This document shows, in pieces, positions 1-5,536 of a DNA stretch of 8,684 nucleotides. A program made the position numbers and the translations under genes. Origin of the DNA: Chloroflexota bacterium (GTDB taxonomy: Bacteria; Chloroflexota; Dehalococcoidia; Lucifugimonadales; UBA3495); contig JADFPM010000108.1 in NCBI GenBank assembly GCA_022562335.1, positions 1 through 8,684 of the forward strand. The letters run 5' to 3'. The notes beneath the pieces were generated by a model. It was not told the origin of the DNA. It was given only the letters and a program-made list of their open reading frames with translations, and searched no databases. Position 1 is the first letter of the stretch, and the number at the start of each line of letters is the position of its first letter.

Positions 1-1
1 A

Positions 2-640
2 AAACCGTCTCCGGGTCAGGAGCGCCGCCTGGCCGAAGATGCTGCCGCTCTGCGCTCGGTCTTGGACCCGGAATCCTGGGATCAAGGCGGCGGTCAAAAA
101 GGCTGCGGGCCGGTTCTGGTGGCATTGTGCGGACTGCCGGGTACGGGCAAGTCCTATTTCGCCAGGGAATTGGTCAAGCGGACGCATATGTTGGTGTTGG
201 AATCCGACCGGCTGCGTAAGATACTGGTGGCCAAGCCCAAATACACCCCTGGAGAGCACCGGCGGGTGTTCCGAGCCTGTTATTTGTTGATCGATGAGTA
301 CTTGGGACAGGGAAAGAGGGTCTTGTTCGACGCCACCAACCTCACCGAGGATTTCCGCCAACCCATTTATCACATCGCCGATAAACATGAAGCTCGATTG
401 GTGATGGTAGGGTTCACGGCGCCCCAATCCGTGGTCAGAGAGAGGCTGGCGGACCGGGTGTTGGGCCGGGACCCCATAGGCTATTCCGACGCCACCTGGC
501 GCATCCACAGCCGGATGCGCCCCTTTGAAGAGCCGATCCGGCGGGCGCATCTGCTGGTCGATTCGTCCAAAGACATCACCGATTCCTTGGACCGGGTGGT
601 AGCGCAAATAACATCAGGAGATTCCCCATCAGGGCCGTGA
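2..640 (+). CDS. P-loop kinase (zeta-toxin/AAA_33 type), 5' partial
   Basis: This is the C-terminal part of a nucleotide-binding kinase, probably an ATP-dependent phosphotransferase of the COG0645/AAA_33 type; the substrate is unknown. Seen: counting from the TTG at 62, a Walker A motif GLPGTGKS at residues 24-31 follows a beta strand (LVALC). A second strand ends LESDRLRK (a typical DxxR after strand 2), LFDATNL resembles a Walker B/substrate loop, and VRERLADR is a lid-like Arg-rich helix. The frame stays open without a stop to the left edge and encodes a charged, protein-like stretch (ERRLAEDAAALRSVLDPESW), so the TTG at 62 is probably internal and the true start lies outside the window. 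In known relatives such a kinase is often fused behind an aminoglycoside-phosphotransferase-like domain; that is possible here but cannot be seen. It ends in TGA, 68 nt before the next gene. The kinase fold is fairly sure, the function is not. Confidence 0.8.
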   Translation, partial: KPSPGQERRLAEDAAALRSVLDPESWDQGGGQKGCGPVLVALCGLPGTGKSYFARELVKRTHMLVLESDRLRKILVAKPKYTPGEHRRVFRACYLLIDEYLGQGKRVLFDATNLTEDFRQPIYHIADKHEARLVMVGFTAPQSVVRERLADRVLGRDPIGYSDATWRIHSRMRPFEEPIRRAHLLVDSSKDITDSLDRVVAQITSGDSPSGP

Positions 641-661
641 CCCCGTGGTTCGTTTCGAGAA

Positions 662-670
662 TGCTATAAT
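662..670 (+). promoter_or_regulatory. Extended -10 promoter of the VOC gene
   Basis: The string TGCTATAAT is a perfect extended -10 element (TGn plus TATAAT at 665-670) in the 68-nt gap between the kinase and VOC genes. No convincing -35 hexamer lies 16-18 nt upstream, which extended -10 promoters can tolerate. Transcription would begin near 677, leaving a leader of about 32 nt that holds a strong GGAGGA ribosome site at 695-700, 8 nt before the ATG at 709. This suggests the VOC gene is transcribed separately from the kinase gene. Confidence 0.6.
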
Positions 671-708
671 ATCGGCAATCAACCATACTCTGATGGAGGA
701 AACACAAT

Positions 709-1182
709 ATGCCTGCCATAGAAGCATTGGGCCACGTCGGTGTCTACACGGAAGACCTGATGAAACAGCGGGACTTCTACTCCAGGGTCATGGGTTTGCA
801 GATAGCCGATGAAGACTTGGAAAACCGGGGAATGGTCTTTATGAGCGCCGATCCCAAGCGGGAGCACCACGAGTTCGTCCTGATGAAGGGCCGGGTCACC
901 AGCGGCGACACCAAGGTGATTCAACAGATATCCTTCATCGTCAATAGCGTTGAAGACCTGAAAGAGTTCTACCAGCGTTTCAAAGCAGAAGGGGTAACCG
1001 TCGAGCGCACCGTCAGCCACGGCAATGCGTTGGGCATGTATTTCTTCGACCCCGAAGGCAACCGCATCGAGCTTTACTACCGGACCGGGTTCGACGTGCC
1101 GCAGCCCCACGGCGACCCCATCGATTTGGATGCCAGCGTCGAGGAGCTTCTGGATATCGCCCGGTCGGCCATACCCGCCTAG
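709..1182 (+). CDS. VOC-family protein (extradiol dioxygenase/glyoxalase fold)
   Basis: A small cytosolic metalloprotein of the vicinal oxygen chelate superfamily, 157 aa, with the usual two beta-alpha-beta-beta-beta modules (about 5-60 and 70-125). Start: ATG with GGAGGA 8 nt upstream. Likely metal-site residues are H9 in the first strand and E121 (IELYY). H53/H54 and H104 are further conserved-type histidines. Residues 102-121 fit the type I extradiol ring-cleavage signature from memory of PS00082: V-x-H, then five residues, M-Y, FF, D-P-E-G, three residues, E. The middle metal position, usually His (HHIAF in relatives), is Gln here (Q73 in QQISF). It could be a ring-cleaving dioxygenase, a lyase or an isomerase; the substrate cannot be told. 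After the fold comes a short acidic tail of about 30 residues. It stands alone between a promoter and a hairpin structure. Confidence 0.85.
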   Translation: MPAIEALGHVGVYTEDLMKQRDFYSRVMGLQIADEDLENRGMVFMSADPKREHHEFVLMKGRVTSGDTKVIQQISFIVNSVEDLKEFYQRFKAEGVTVERTVSHGNALGMYFFDPEGNRIELYYRTGFDVPQPHGDPIDLDASVEELLDIARSAIPA

Positions 1183-1247
1183 TGTCCGCCGCCGGTCACG
1201 GTTACGGCCGGCCCATCCCTCGATAACCTCAGAACCGACTCCAAATC

Positions 1248-1301
1248 AGACACCGCTGGTTTACCGGCGGTGTCTATCGCTGCCGGATCCCCGGTTTTTT
1301 T
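1248..1301 (+). terminator. Hairpin(s) plus T-run: terminator or attenuator
   Basis: The 120-nt gap between the VOC and MFS genes holds a 12-bp stem: AGACACCGCTGG at 1248-1259 pairs with CCGGCGGTGTCT at 1264-1275, with one G-T wobble and a TTTA loop. After 7 nt comes a second, short GC stem (CCGG at 1283-1286 with CCGG at 1291-1294), followed at once by seven Ts (1295-1301). This looks like the intrinsic terminator of the VOC gene. It is odd in that the T-run ends one base before the ATG of the MFS gene, so it could also act as an attenuator of that gene. The strong stem itself lacks an adjacent T-run, and the stem next to the Ts is only 4 bp. Confidence 0.45.
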
Positions 1302-1302
1302 G

Positions 1303-2631
1303 ATGGACGACGACAACTCTTCAGGGCATCCCATAAGCCAACCCGGTGGCGCCTCCGGCCGGGGGTCCACACCGTCTCCCCAACCCTACGGCGACCTCCC
1401 CGCCGCGTATCATGTCTGGAAATGGCGGATCCTGGTGGCGTTCTGCGGGTTCTACCTATTTGTTTACCTGGGCCGTTTTGCTTTTTGGCCGCTGGCGCCC
1501 CTGGTCAAAGAAGACCTTTCCCTAAGTCATATTGAGATCGGGATCATTAACGCCCTTTTGTTATGGGGATTCGGCCTGGGTGACCTGGTCCACGGCCGCC
1601 TGGCGGAAAGCTACGGCCTGCGCTTGTGGGTGGCTGTGGGCGCGGTTCTCACCAGCCTGCTCAACGTAGTCACCAGCTTCGGCACCAGCGCCATGTCCAT
1701 TGCGATACCGCTGGGGATCGCCGGGTTTGTCAACGCGGCGTGTTGGAGCCCCGCCATCAGCATGATCTCCCAATGGTGGCCCCGGCGGGACCGGGGGATG
1801 GCGATGGGTATCTTGGGCACCTTCACCGGCGGCGCCATGCTTTTGATGTGGTGGGTTTCGGGGACCGTGGGCGCCGAATTTGGCTGGCGGGCGGCTTTCC
1901 GCTACCCGCCGCTGATCATCGGTGTGCTGGGGGTGGCCTTTTATTTTCTGACCCGGGACCGTCCCGGCGATGTCGGCCTGCCCGAATACGTGGAGGACGA
2001 TGAGGTGTCGGCCATCCCCGAGGCGGTGGCCCCGGAGCGGCTCAGGGGTTTTGGTCCCTATAGAGAATTGCTGTCGAATCCCCGTTTCCAACTTGCCAGC
2101 CACGTGAAGGGCCTGGAAAACGTGGTCCGCTATGGCCTCACAACCTGGGTGCCCATTTACTACTTTGAACAGGGCGGGTTGAGTATAGAGTCCACACTGA
2201 TGCTCACCATTCTTTTGCCCGTGGGGTACCTGGTAGCTCCTCCCATCTCGGGGTTGATCTCCGACCGGCTGCTCCACAGCGCCCGCAGGCCGATGGTCAT
2301 CGTCTCCTGCCTGATCAGCGCGGCCGCCCTGGTGGGCATTGCCCTGGCGCCGCCGGTCAATATCGCCCTGGGAGCTGTGCTGCTCCTCATTGGCGGGATA
2401 TCCATGGGGCTTTCGCCAATCTCCACCGTGGCGATAGATATCGCGGGCAGGCGCATGTCGGGCACCTCGGCCGGCCTGTTGGACGCCCACGGCTATGCCT
2501 ACGCCGGGTTGCAGGCCATCGTCTTCAGCGTGGTTTTAGATATGACCGGCAGCCCGTGGCCGGTGGTGTTCCTGACCATGGCGGCCACCCGCCTGATCTG
2601 CGCGGGCATGATCAGCCGGGTCCGCGTTTGA
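1303..2631 (+). CDS. MFS transporter, OPA (GlpT/UhpC)-like
   Basis: A 442-aa inner-membrane secondary transporter with about 12 membrane segments, of the length usual for the major facilitator superfamily. A Ser/Pro/Gly-rich N-terminal tail of about 40 residues precedes TM1 (WRILVAFCGFYLFVYLGRF). An MFS motif A-like loop follows TM2 (GDLVHGRLAESYGLRL, 93-108) and is repeated in the second half (GLISDRLLHSARRP, 317-330). QWWPRRDRG at 157-165 and the TRDRPGDVGLPE segment before the central loop resemble the organophosphate:phosphate antiporter group. Substrate: an organic anion is plausible; phosphate esters are not proven. Start: the ATG at 1303 is preferred to the GTG at 1270, which lies inside a stable stem; neither has a clear ribosome site. 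It is followed after 25 nt by a hydrolase on the same strand, so the two are probably co-transcribed and may act on one substrate. Confidence 0.88.
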   Translation: MDDDNSSGHPISQPGGASGRGSTPSPQPYGDLPAAYHVWKWRILVAFCGFYLFVYLGRFAFWPLAPLVKEDLSLSHIEIGIINALLLWGFGLGDLVHGRLAESYGLRLWVAVGAVLTSLLNVVTSFGTSAMSIAIPLGIAGFVNAACWSPAISMISQWWPRRDRGMAMGILGTFTGGAMLLMWWVSGTVGAEFGWRAAFRYPPLIIGVLGVAFYFLTRDRPGDVGLPEYVEDDEVSAIPEAVAPERLRGFGPYRELLSNPRFQLASHVKGLENVVRYGLTTWVPIYYFEQGGLSIESTLMLTILLPVGYLVAPPISGLISDRLLHSARRPMVIVSCLISAAALVGIALAPPVNIALGAVLLLIGGISMGLSPISTVAIDIAGRRMSGTSAGLLDAHGYAYAGLQAIVFSVVLDMTGSPWPVVFLTMAATRLICAGMISRVRV

Positions 2632-2656
2632 GATCGTTCTCGTTGCAGGTCACCCA

Positions 2657-3871
2657 TTGAAAAGTTTGGTTGGCAAATGGACCCTCCGTCTGGCGCCCCG
2701 GGGGCTTTTTAACCGCCGAAGCCTGGCAAAGTGGGCTGCCCGGGCGGTGTTTGGTTTGGCGATCGCGGTGGTGGCCTTGGTTATCTTTGTGACCGCGACT
2801 CCATGGGGCCGGGCCGGGTTTCATACCGCACTCTTCGTTTCCCAGGTCTTGGACTTGGGGGTCAAGCCCCAAGAGTGGTTCACGGGTCAGCCGGTGCGGC
2901 AAGAGGTGACCTATCCCCAGGCCAGCGGCGAAGGCGTGGCCGATATCTACCGCATCGCCGATGAACCCGGCGCTCCGGGCCGGGCGGCGGTGCTGATCTT
3001 TCTGGGCGCCAACGCGGCCGGACGGGACGACAAAGACGTGATCAACCTGGGCAACGCCCTGGCCCGCTCCGGGTTTGTCGTGATGTTCCACTGGTCGCCG
3101 ACCATGGCGCTGCGTCACAACATCGACCCCAATGAGATCGAGAACCTGGTCTGGGCTTTCCAGTACCTGGCCGCCCAGGAATACGTGGACCGTAAGCGTT
3201 TGGGCATGGGAGGCTTCTGCGTGGGGGCCTCTTTCGCGTTGGTGGCGGCCGCCGACCCCCGGATCAACGACGATGTGGCTTTCGTCAACGCCTTCGGCCC
3301 TTATTACGACGCCCGGGACCTGCTGCTTCAGTTGGCGACACGCTCCCGGTTTTACCAGGGCGGCCGGGAGCCCTGGGACCCCGATAGCCTGACCATGAAG
3401 GTGTTTGCCAACGAACTTGTGGAAACCTTGGAAGATCCCCGGGAGCGGGCCTTGCTGGAGGGGTTGTTTATAAACGGGGTCCAGGTGGCGGAGCAAGACC
3501 TGGCGGGTCTTTCACCCCAGGCCCTGGGGGTCCGGCGCCTGCTGGAGGGGACCTCCCTGGAGGAGGCCCGGCTCCTGTACCAGGCCCTTCCTTCAGGATT
3601 CCGGGAAAACATGAAACAGATATCCCCCAGCGCCCACCTGGCCAACCTGAAGGCCCGGGTGCTGATCTTGCACGACCGGAACGACCGGCTGGTTCCCTCG
3701 GTGGAGTCCCGCCGTTTGAAGCGGGCCCTACAGGACCGGGGAGATGTCCGTTACACCGAGGTCTTGGCCTTTGACCATGTTAGGCCCTCGGGCGGGAGTG
3801 TGTGGGATCTGGCCAAAGAAGGATTGAAGCTTTACCGGCACATGTACGGGATCATCCGGGAAGCAAACTGA
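2657..3871 (+). CDS. Membrane-anchored alpha/beta hydrolase, Cys nucleophile (DLH-like)
   Basis: A 404-aa hydrolase of the alpha/beta fold, probably cleaving an ester or lactone. A basic N-terminus is followed by one membrane segment at about 28-48 (VFGLAIAVVALVIFV), so the catalytic domain is likely tethered to the membrane, facing outward if the positive-inside rule holds. The nucleophile elbow is G186-F-C188-V-G190, with Cys instead of Ser, as in dienelactone hydrolases (GYCLGG). The acid is probably D343 in LHDRNDRLVP and the base H374 in FDHVRP, in the right order and spacing. A helical insert at about 240-325 could form a lid over the active site. Start: TTG at 2657, with a weak AGG (2647-2649) upstream; no better start precedes the membrane segment. 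The gene begins 25 nt after the MFS stop, so the pair is probably an operon. A GxCxG elbow is uncommon in lipases and esterases. The fold is sure, the substrate unknown. Confidence 0.85.
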   Translation: MKSLVGKWTLRLAPRGLFNRRSLAKWAARAVFGLAIAVVALVIFVTATPWGRAGFHTALFVSQVLDLGVKPQEWFTGQPVRQEVTYPQASGEGVADIYRIADEPGAPGRAAVLIFLGANAAGRDDKDVINLGNALARSGFVVMFHWSPTMALRHNIDPNEIENLVWAFQYLAAQEYVDRKRLGMGGFCVGASFALVAAADPRINDDVAFVNAFGPYYDARDLLLQLATRSRFYQGGREPWDPDSLTMKVFANELVETLEDPRERALLEGLFINGVQVAEQDLAGLSPQALGVRRLLEGTSLEEARLLYQALPSGFRENMKQISPSAHLANLKARVLILHDRNDRLVPSVESRRLKRALQDRGDVRYTEVLAFDHVRPSGGSVWDLAKEGLKLYRHMYGIIREAN

Positions 3872-3922
3872 TATTCACCGGGTCCGGATGCCAGGTCAGA
3901 CGCTCTGCTTTAGCTAACGGTA

Positions 3923-3944
3923 GGGGCGCATGGCCGTGCGCCCC
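3923..3944. repeat. Left hairpin GGGGCGCA/TGCGCCCC
   Basis: An 8-bp perfect stem (GGGGCGCA at 3923-3930, TGCGCCCC at 3937-3944) with a TGGCCG centre, preceded by TA. It lies about 50 nt after the stop of the hydrolase gene but has no T-run, so it is a repeat rather than a clear terminator. It shares the TAGGRGC...GYGCCCC layout with the palindrome at 6463-6488. Confidence 0.6.
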
Positions 3945-3978
3945 ATATGCATCAATTCAAGGGATAGCGTTCGAATCC

Positions 3979-3999
3979 GTCCCCCTTCTAAAGGGGGAC
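3979..3999. repeat. Hairpin GTCCCCCTT-CTA-AAGGGGGAC
   Basis: A perfect 9-bp inverted repeat with a 3-nt loop, inside the intergenic element. A further GGGGG run follows at 4004-4008, which could compete for pairing with the C-run. No T-run follows. Confidence 0.6.
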
Positions 4000-4040
4000 C
4001 ATAGGGGGTCGTCCCTCTTGGAGTCTAACCTCCCCTTTAT

Positions 4041-4061
4041 CCCCTCCTTCGCAAGGAGGGG
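4041..4061. repeat. Hairpin CCCCTCCTT-CGC-AAGGAGGGG
   Basis: A perfect 9-bp inverted repeat with a CGC loop in the intergenic element, followed by AATTAAG. In RNA it exposes AGGAGG-like sequence only inside a stem, and no start codon follows at a useful distance, so it is read as a repeat rather than a ribosome site. Confidence 0.6.
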
Positions 4062-4131
4062 AATTAAGCAGTTGACGCCAGGCGATGTGTTTGGCCCTCT
4101 CCTACACAAGATTTCTTAGCTTGATGCATAT

Positions 4132-4151
4132 GGCGCGCGCCGCGGCGTGCC
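4132..4151. repeat. Right hairpin GGCGCGC/GCGTGCC
   Basis: A 7-bp stem (4132-4138 with 4145-4151, one G-T wobble) directly outside the inverted CATCAA box. It is the degenerate partner of the left hairpin at 3923-3944, so each end of the intergenic element carries one GC-rich hairpin. Confidence 0.5.
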
Positions 4152-4192
4152 TCAGCGTATAATGCCATTTTATTTAAAGACCACCGTAAGTA

Positions 4193-4220
4193 TTGACAAG
4201 GTATTGGGTTATGCTACACT
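4193..4220 (+). promoter_or_regulatory. Promoter of the Fur-family/nickel transporter operon
   Basis: A consensus -35 TTGACA (4193-4198) is followed after 16 nt by TACACT (4215-4220), which is preceded by TGC at 4212-4214 and so forms an extended -10. Predicted transcription start is near 4227, right where the palindromic operator begins. This is the best sigma-70-type promoter in the window. Confidence 0.7.
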
Positions 4221-4226
4221 GCGTAA

Positions 4227-4242
4227 TTGCAAATGATTGCAA
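4227..4242. promoter_or_regulatory. Nur-like operator TTGCAA-N4-TTGCAA
   Basis: TTGCAAATGATTGCAA is a perfect 6-4-6 palindrome that starts at the predicted +1 of the promoter. The half-sites equal those I recall for the Nur box of Streptomyces (TTGCAA-N5-TTGCAA), with one base less in the spacer. Fur-family regulators commonly bind such AT-rich palindromes across their own promoters. A metal-loaded repressor sitting here would block transcription of its own gene and of the transporter. The site is seen in the sequence; the function is inferred. Confidence 0.6.
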
Positions 4243-4256
4243 GTGCGGCCACTGGC

Positions 4257-4694
4257 ATGACCAGATACGAAGAAGCCATAGAAACCCTGCGGAAGAAGGG
4301 GCACCGGCTGACCCCGCAACGGCTGCTGGTCCTCTCCATCGTCGCGGAAAGCGATGGGCACATGGGCGTGGACGACGTTTTTACCCGCGCCAAGGCCGCC
4401 TACCCCTACATGGACATCGCCACGGTGTACCGCACCCTCCATCTCTACAAAGACCTGGGCGTGGTGACCGAAGTGGCCATCGGCGACCGGTTGCACTACG
4501 AACTTACCGATCCATCGGGGCGGCACCACCACATGGTGTGCCGGGTGTGCAACGGCGCTTTTAACCTGGGACCCCACTATCTGGAAGAGTTCCGCCGGAC
4601 GCTGATCTCGGATTTCTCCTTCGAGCCGGATCTGGAGCATTTCACCATCACCGGTGTTTGTTCCGATTGCCAGCCGGTCTCCGGCAAAGATTAA
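4257..4694 (+). CDS. Fur-family metalloregulator, possibly nickel-responsive (Nur-like)
   Basis: A 145-aa Fur/Zur/Nur/PerR-family repressor of standard length. The N-terminal winged helix carries GHRLTPQR at 15-22 and the recognition-helix segment DIATVYRTL at 53-61, typical of the family. The C-terminal dimerisation domain has RHHHMVCRVC (H90-H92, C95, C98) and GVCSDC (C135, C138), two CxxC pairs that should hold a structural zinc. H35, the HHH cluster and H128 are candidate sensory-metal ligands. Start: the ATG at 4257 places LTPQR at the usual distance from the N-terminus; a TTG at 4227 and an ATG at 4233 fall in the operator at the predicted transcription start. No strong ribosome site is seen. 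A palindrome overlaps its promoter, and 54 nt downstream lies a nickel/cobalt-type transporter, which argues for nickel (or cobalt) sensing over iron. Family is sure, metal inferred; Zur or PerR function is the alternative. Confidence 0.9.
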   Translation: MTRYEEAIETLRKKGHRLTPQRLLVLSIVAESDGHMGVDDVFTRAKAAYPYMDIATVYRTLHLYKDLGVVTEVAIGDRLHYELTDPSGRHHHMVCRVCNGAFNLGPHYLEEFRRTLISDFSFEPDLEHFTITGVCSDCQPVSGKD

Positions 4695-4748
4695 CGGACG
4701 AAGCGTATCGGGAAGAGCGTGAGCCACTCCCGAGTTTGAGGAGACAAC

Positions 4749-5489
4749 ATGGAAGAGCAATTGGCCCAACTAGGCCTGTTCGCAGCCCTGGGGTTGGGTC
4801 TGCTATTGGGGACTAAACATTCCTTGGACCCTGACCATGTGGTGGCGGTCTCCACCATCGTCAGCGAATATCGCAATCCCTTGAAGTCGTTTTGGGTGGG
4901 AGTGTCTTGGGGACTGGGCCACACGGCCACCCTGTTCCTGGTAGGGGTGGTCATCATCGCTCTAAGGCTCACCATCCCTGACCGCATGGCCCTGCTGCTG
5001 GAATTTTTGGTGGGCATCATGCTGGTGGGACTGGGCGCCCAGGTGGTGTACGGTTTCTGGAAAAAGAAGGTGCACCAACACGCCCATGGCCACGAGGAAT
5101 CCAGCCATCAGCACTACCATTCCCACGACAATGAGGCTGGTATAAACCAGGTCCACCACGGGGAGACCGGCATAGGAAAACCGTTCCTTCGGAAGAAATC
5201 CTTCTTCGTCGGCACGGTCCACGGCCTGGCCGGAAGCGCGGCGCTTACCCTGCTGATCCTGGCTTCCATCGAGTCGGCGATGGCGGGGATGGTTTATATA
5301 TTGGTGTTTGGGTTGGGTTCGATCTTAAGCATGGGGATAATGACCATATTGATCAGCGTGCCCTTCGTGACGTCGGCCAACAGATTGCCCAACCTGAACC
5401 GGGGTATACAATTCTCGGTCGGTGCGCTCAGCATCGTTTTCGGCGGGTTTCTCATGTACCAGATAGGCTTTGCCGAAGGCCTGTTTTAA
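4749..5489 (+). CDS. Nickel/cobalt transporter, UreH/NiCoT-like
   Basis: A 246-aa inner-membrane protein with about six membrane segments, probably importing Ni2+ or Co2+. The hallmark HX4DH motif is KHSLDPDHV (H24, D29, H30) at the end of TM1, as in UreH/NicO proteins. Conserved GLGHTATL (H58) and TVHGLAGSAAL (H158) come at the start of later segments. The loop at 105-150 is rich in His (ten between 109 and 137), suggesting metal capture or sensing. Start: ATG with GAGGAG 5 nt upstream. It follows the Fur-family gene by 54 nt, with only a weak 5-bp inverted repeat (CGGGA/TCCCG) in the gap, so the two are probably one operon under the palindromic operator. No urease, hydrogenase or Ni-SOD gene is in the window to name the consumer. 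An exporter role (RcnA-like, also His-rich) is the main alternative; separate regulation by Fur repression favours import. Confidence 0.87.
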   Translation: MEEQLAQLGLFAALGLGLLLGTKHSLDPDHVVAVSTIVSEYRNPLKSFWVGVSWGLGHTATLFLVGVVIIALRLTIPDRMALLLEFLVGIMLVGLGAQVVYGFWKKKVHQHAHGHEESSHQHYHSHDNEAGINQVHHGETGIGKPFLRKKSFFVGTVHGLAGSAALTLLILASIESAMAGMVYILVFGLGSILSMGIMTILISVPFVTSANRLPNLNRGIQFSVGALSIVFGGFLMYQIGFAEGLF

Positions 5490-5536
5490 AGGCTAGTATT
5501 TTTCAGGAGATATTTTTATCTTAGGGGATAGTGAGT

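Larger units (their letters stand above)
3920..4155 (+). repeat. Palindrome-rich MITE-like element with imperfect inverted ends
   Basis: This fills most of the 355-nt gap (3872-4226) between the hydrolase and the Fur-family gene. Its ends are inverted copies: CCATATGCATCAA at 3943-3955 recurs exactly as TTGATGCATATGG at 4121-4133, and the match continues outward with mismatches into a GC-rich hairpin on each side. Between the ends lie two further perfect hairpins. The overall order is hairpin, CATCAA box, hairpin, hairpin, inverted CATCAA box, hairpin. There is no transposase and only short frames without coding character. A target-site duplication is not evident. It resembles a non-autonomous miniature element or a composite of dispersed intergenic repeats; copy number in the genome cannot be known from this window. 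Confidence 0.55.

Noticed and set aside
1270..1302. GTG at 1270 as the MFS start
   Set aside because: It lies inside the right arm of a 12-bp hairpin and has no ribosome site; the ATG at 1303 already leaves a long N-terminal tail.
1561..2490. 309-aa open frame on the minus strand inside the MFS gene
   Set aside because: Its sequence is rich in His, Gly, Pro and Gln without hydrophobic order or motifs; it mirrors the GC-rich codons of the MFS gene, which has a clear membrane-protein pattern.
2612..3496. 294-aa open frame on the minus strand inside the hydrolase gene
   Set aside because: Low-complexity His/Gly/Pro-rich translation without domains; the plus strand has a full catalytic triad.
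3802..4119. 105-aa plus-strand frame overlapping the end of the hydrolase gene and the intergenic element
   Set aside because: It runs through the hairpin repeats, has no ribosome site or motif, and its first part is out of frame within the hydrolase gene.
3920..4155. CRISPR array or riboswitch
   Set aside because: The repeats are inverted, not regularly spaced direct repeats; the hairpins do not form a known riboswitch core that I can recognise, and they lie upstream of the mapped promoter elements.
4158..4163. TATAAT as a second promoter for the Fur-family gene
   Set aside because: No -35 element 16-18 nt upstream and no TG extension; the TTGACA/TACACT pair downstream is far better.
4227..4256. 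TTG at 4227 or ATG at 4233 as start of the Fur-family gene
   Set aside because: Both fall within the palindromic operator at the predicted transcription start, and the added residues are unlike Fur N-termini.
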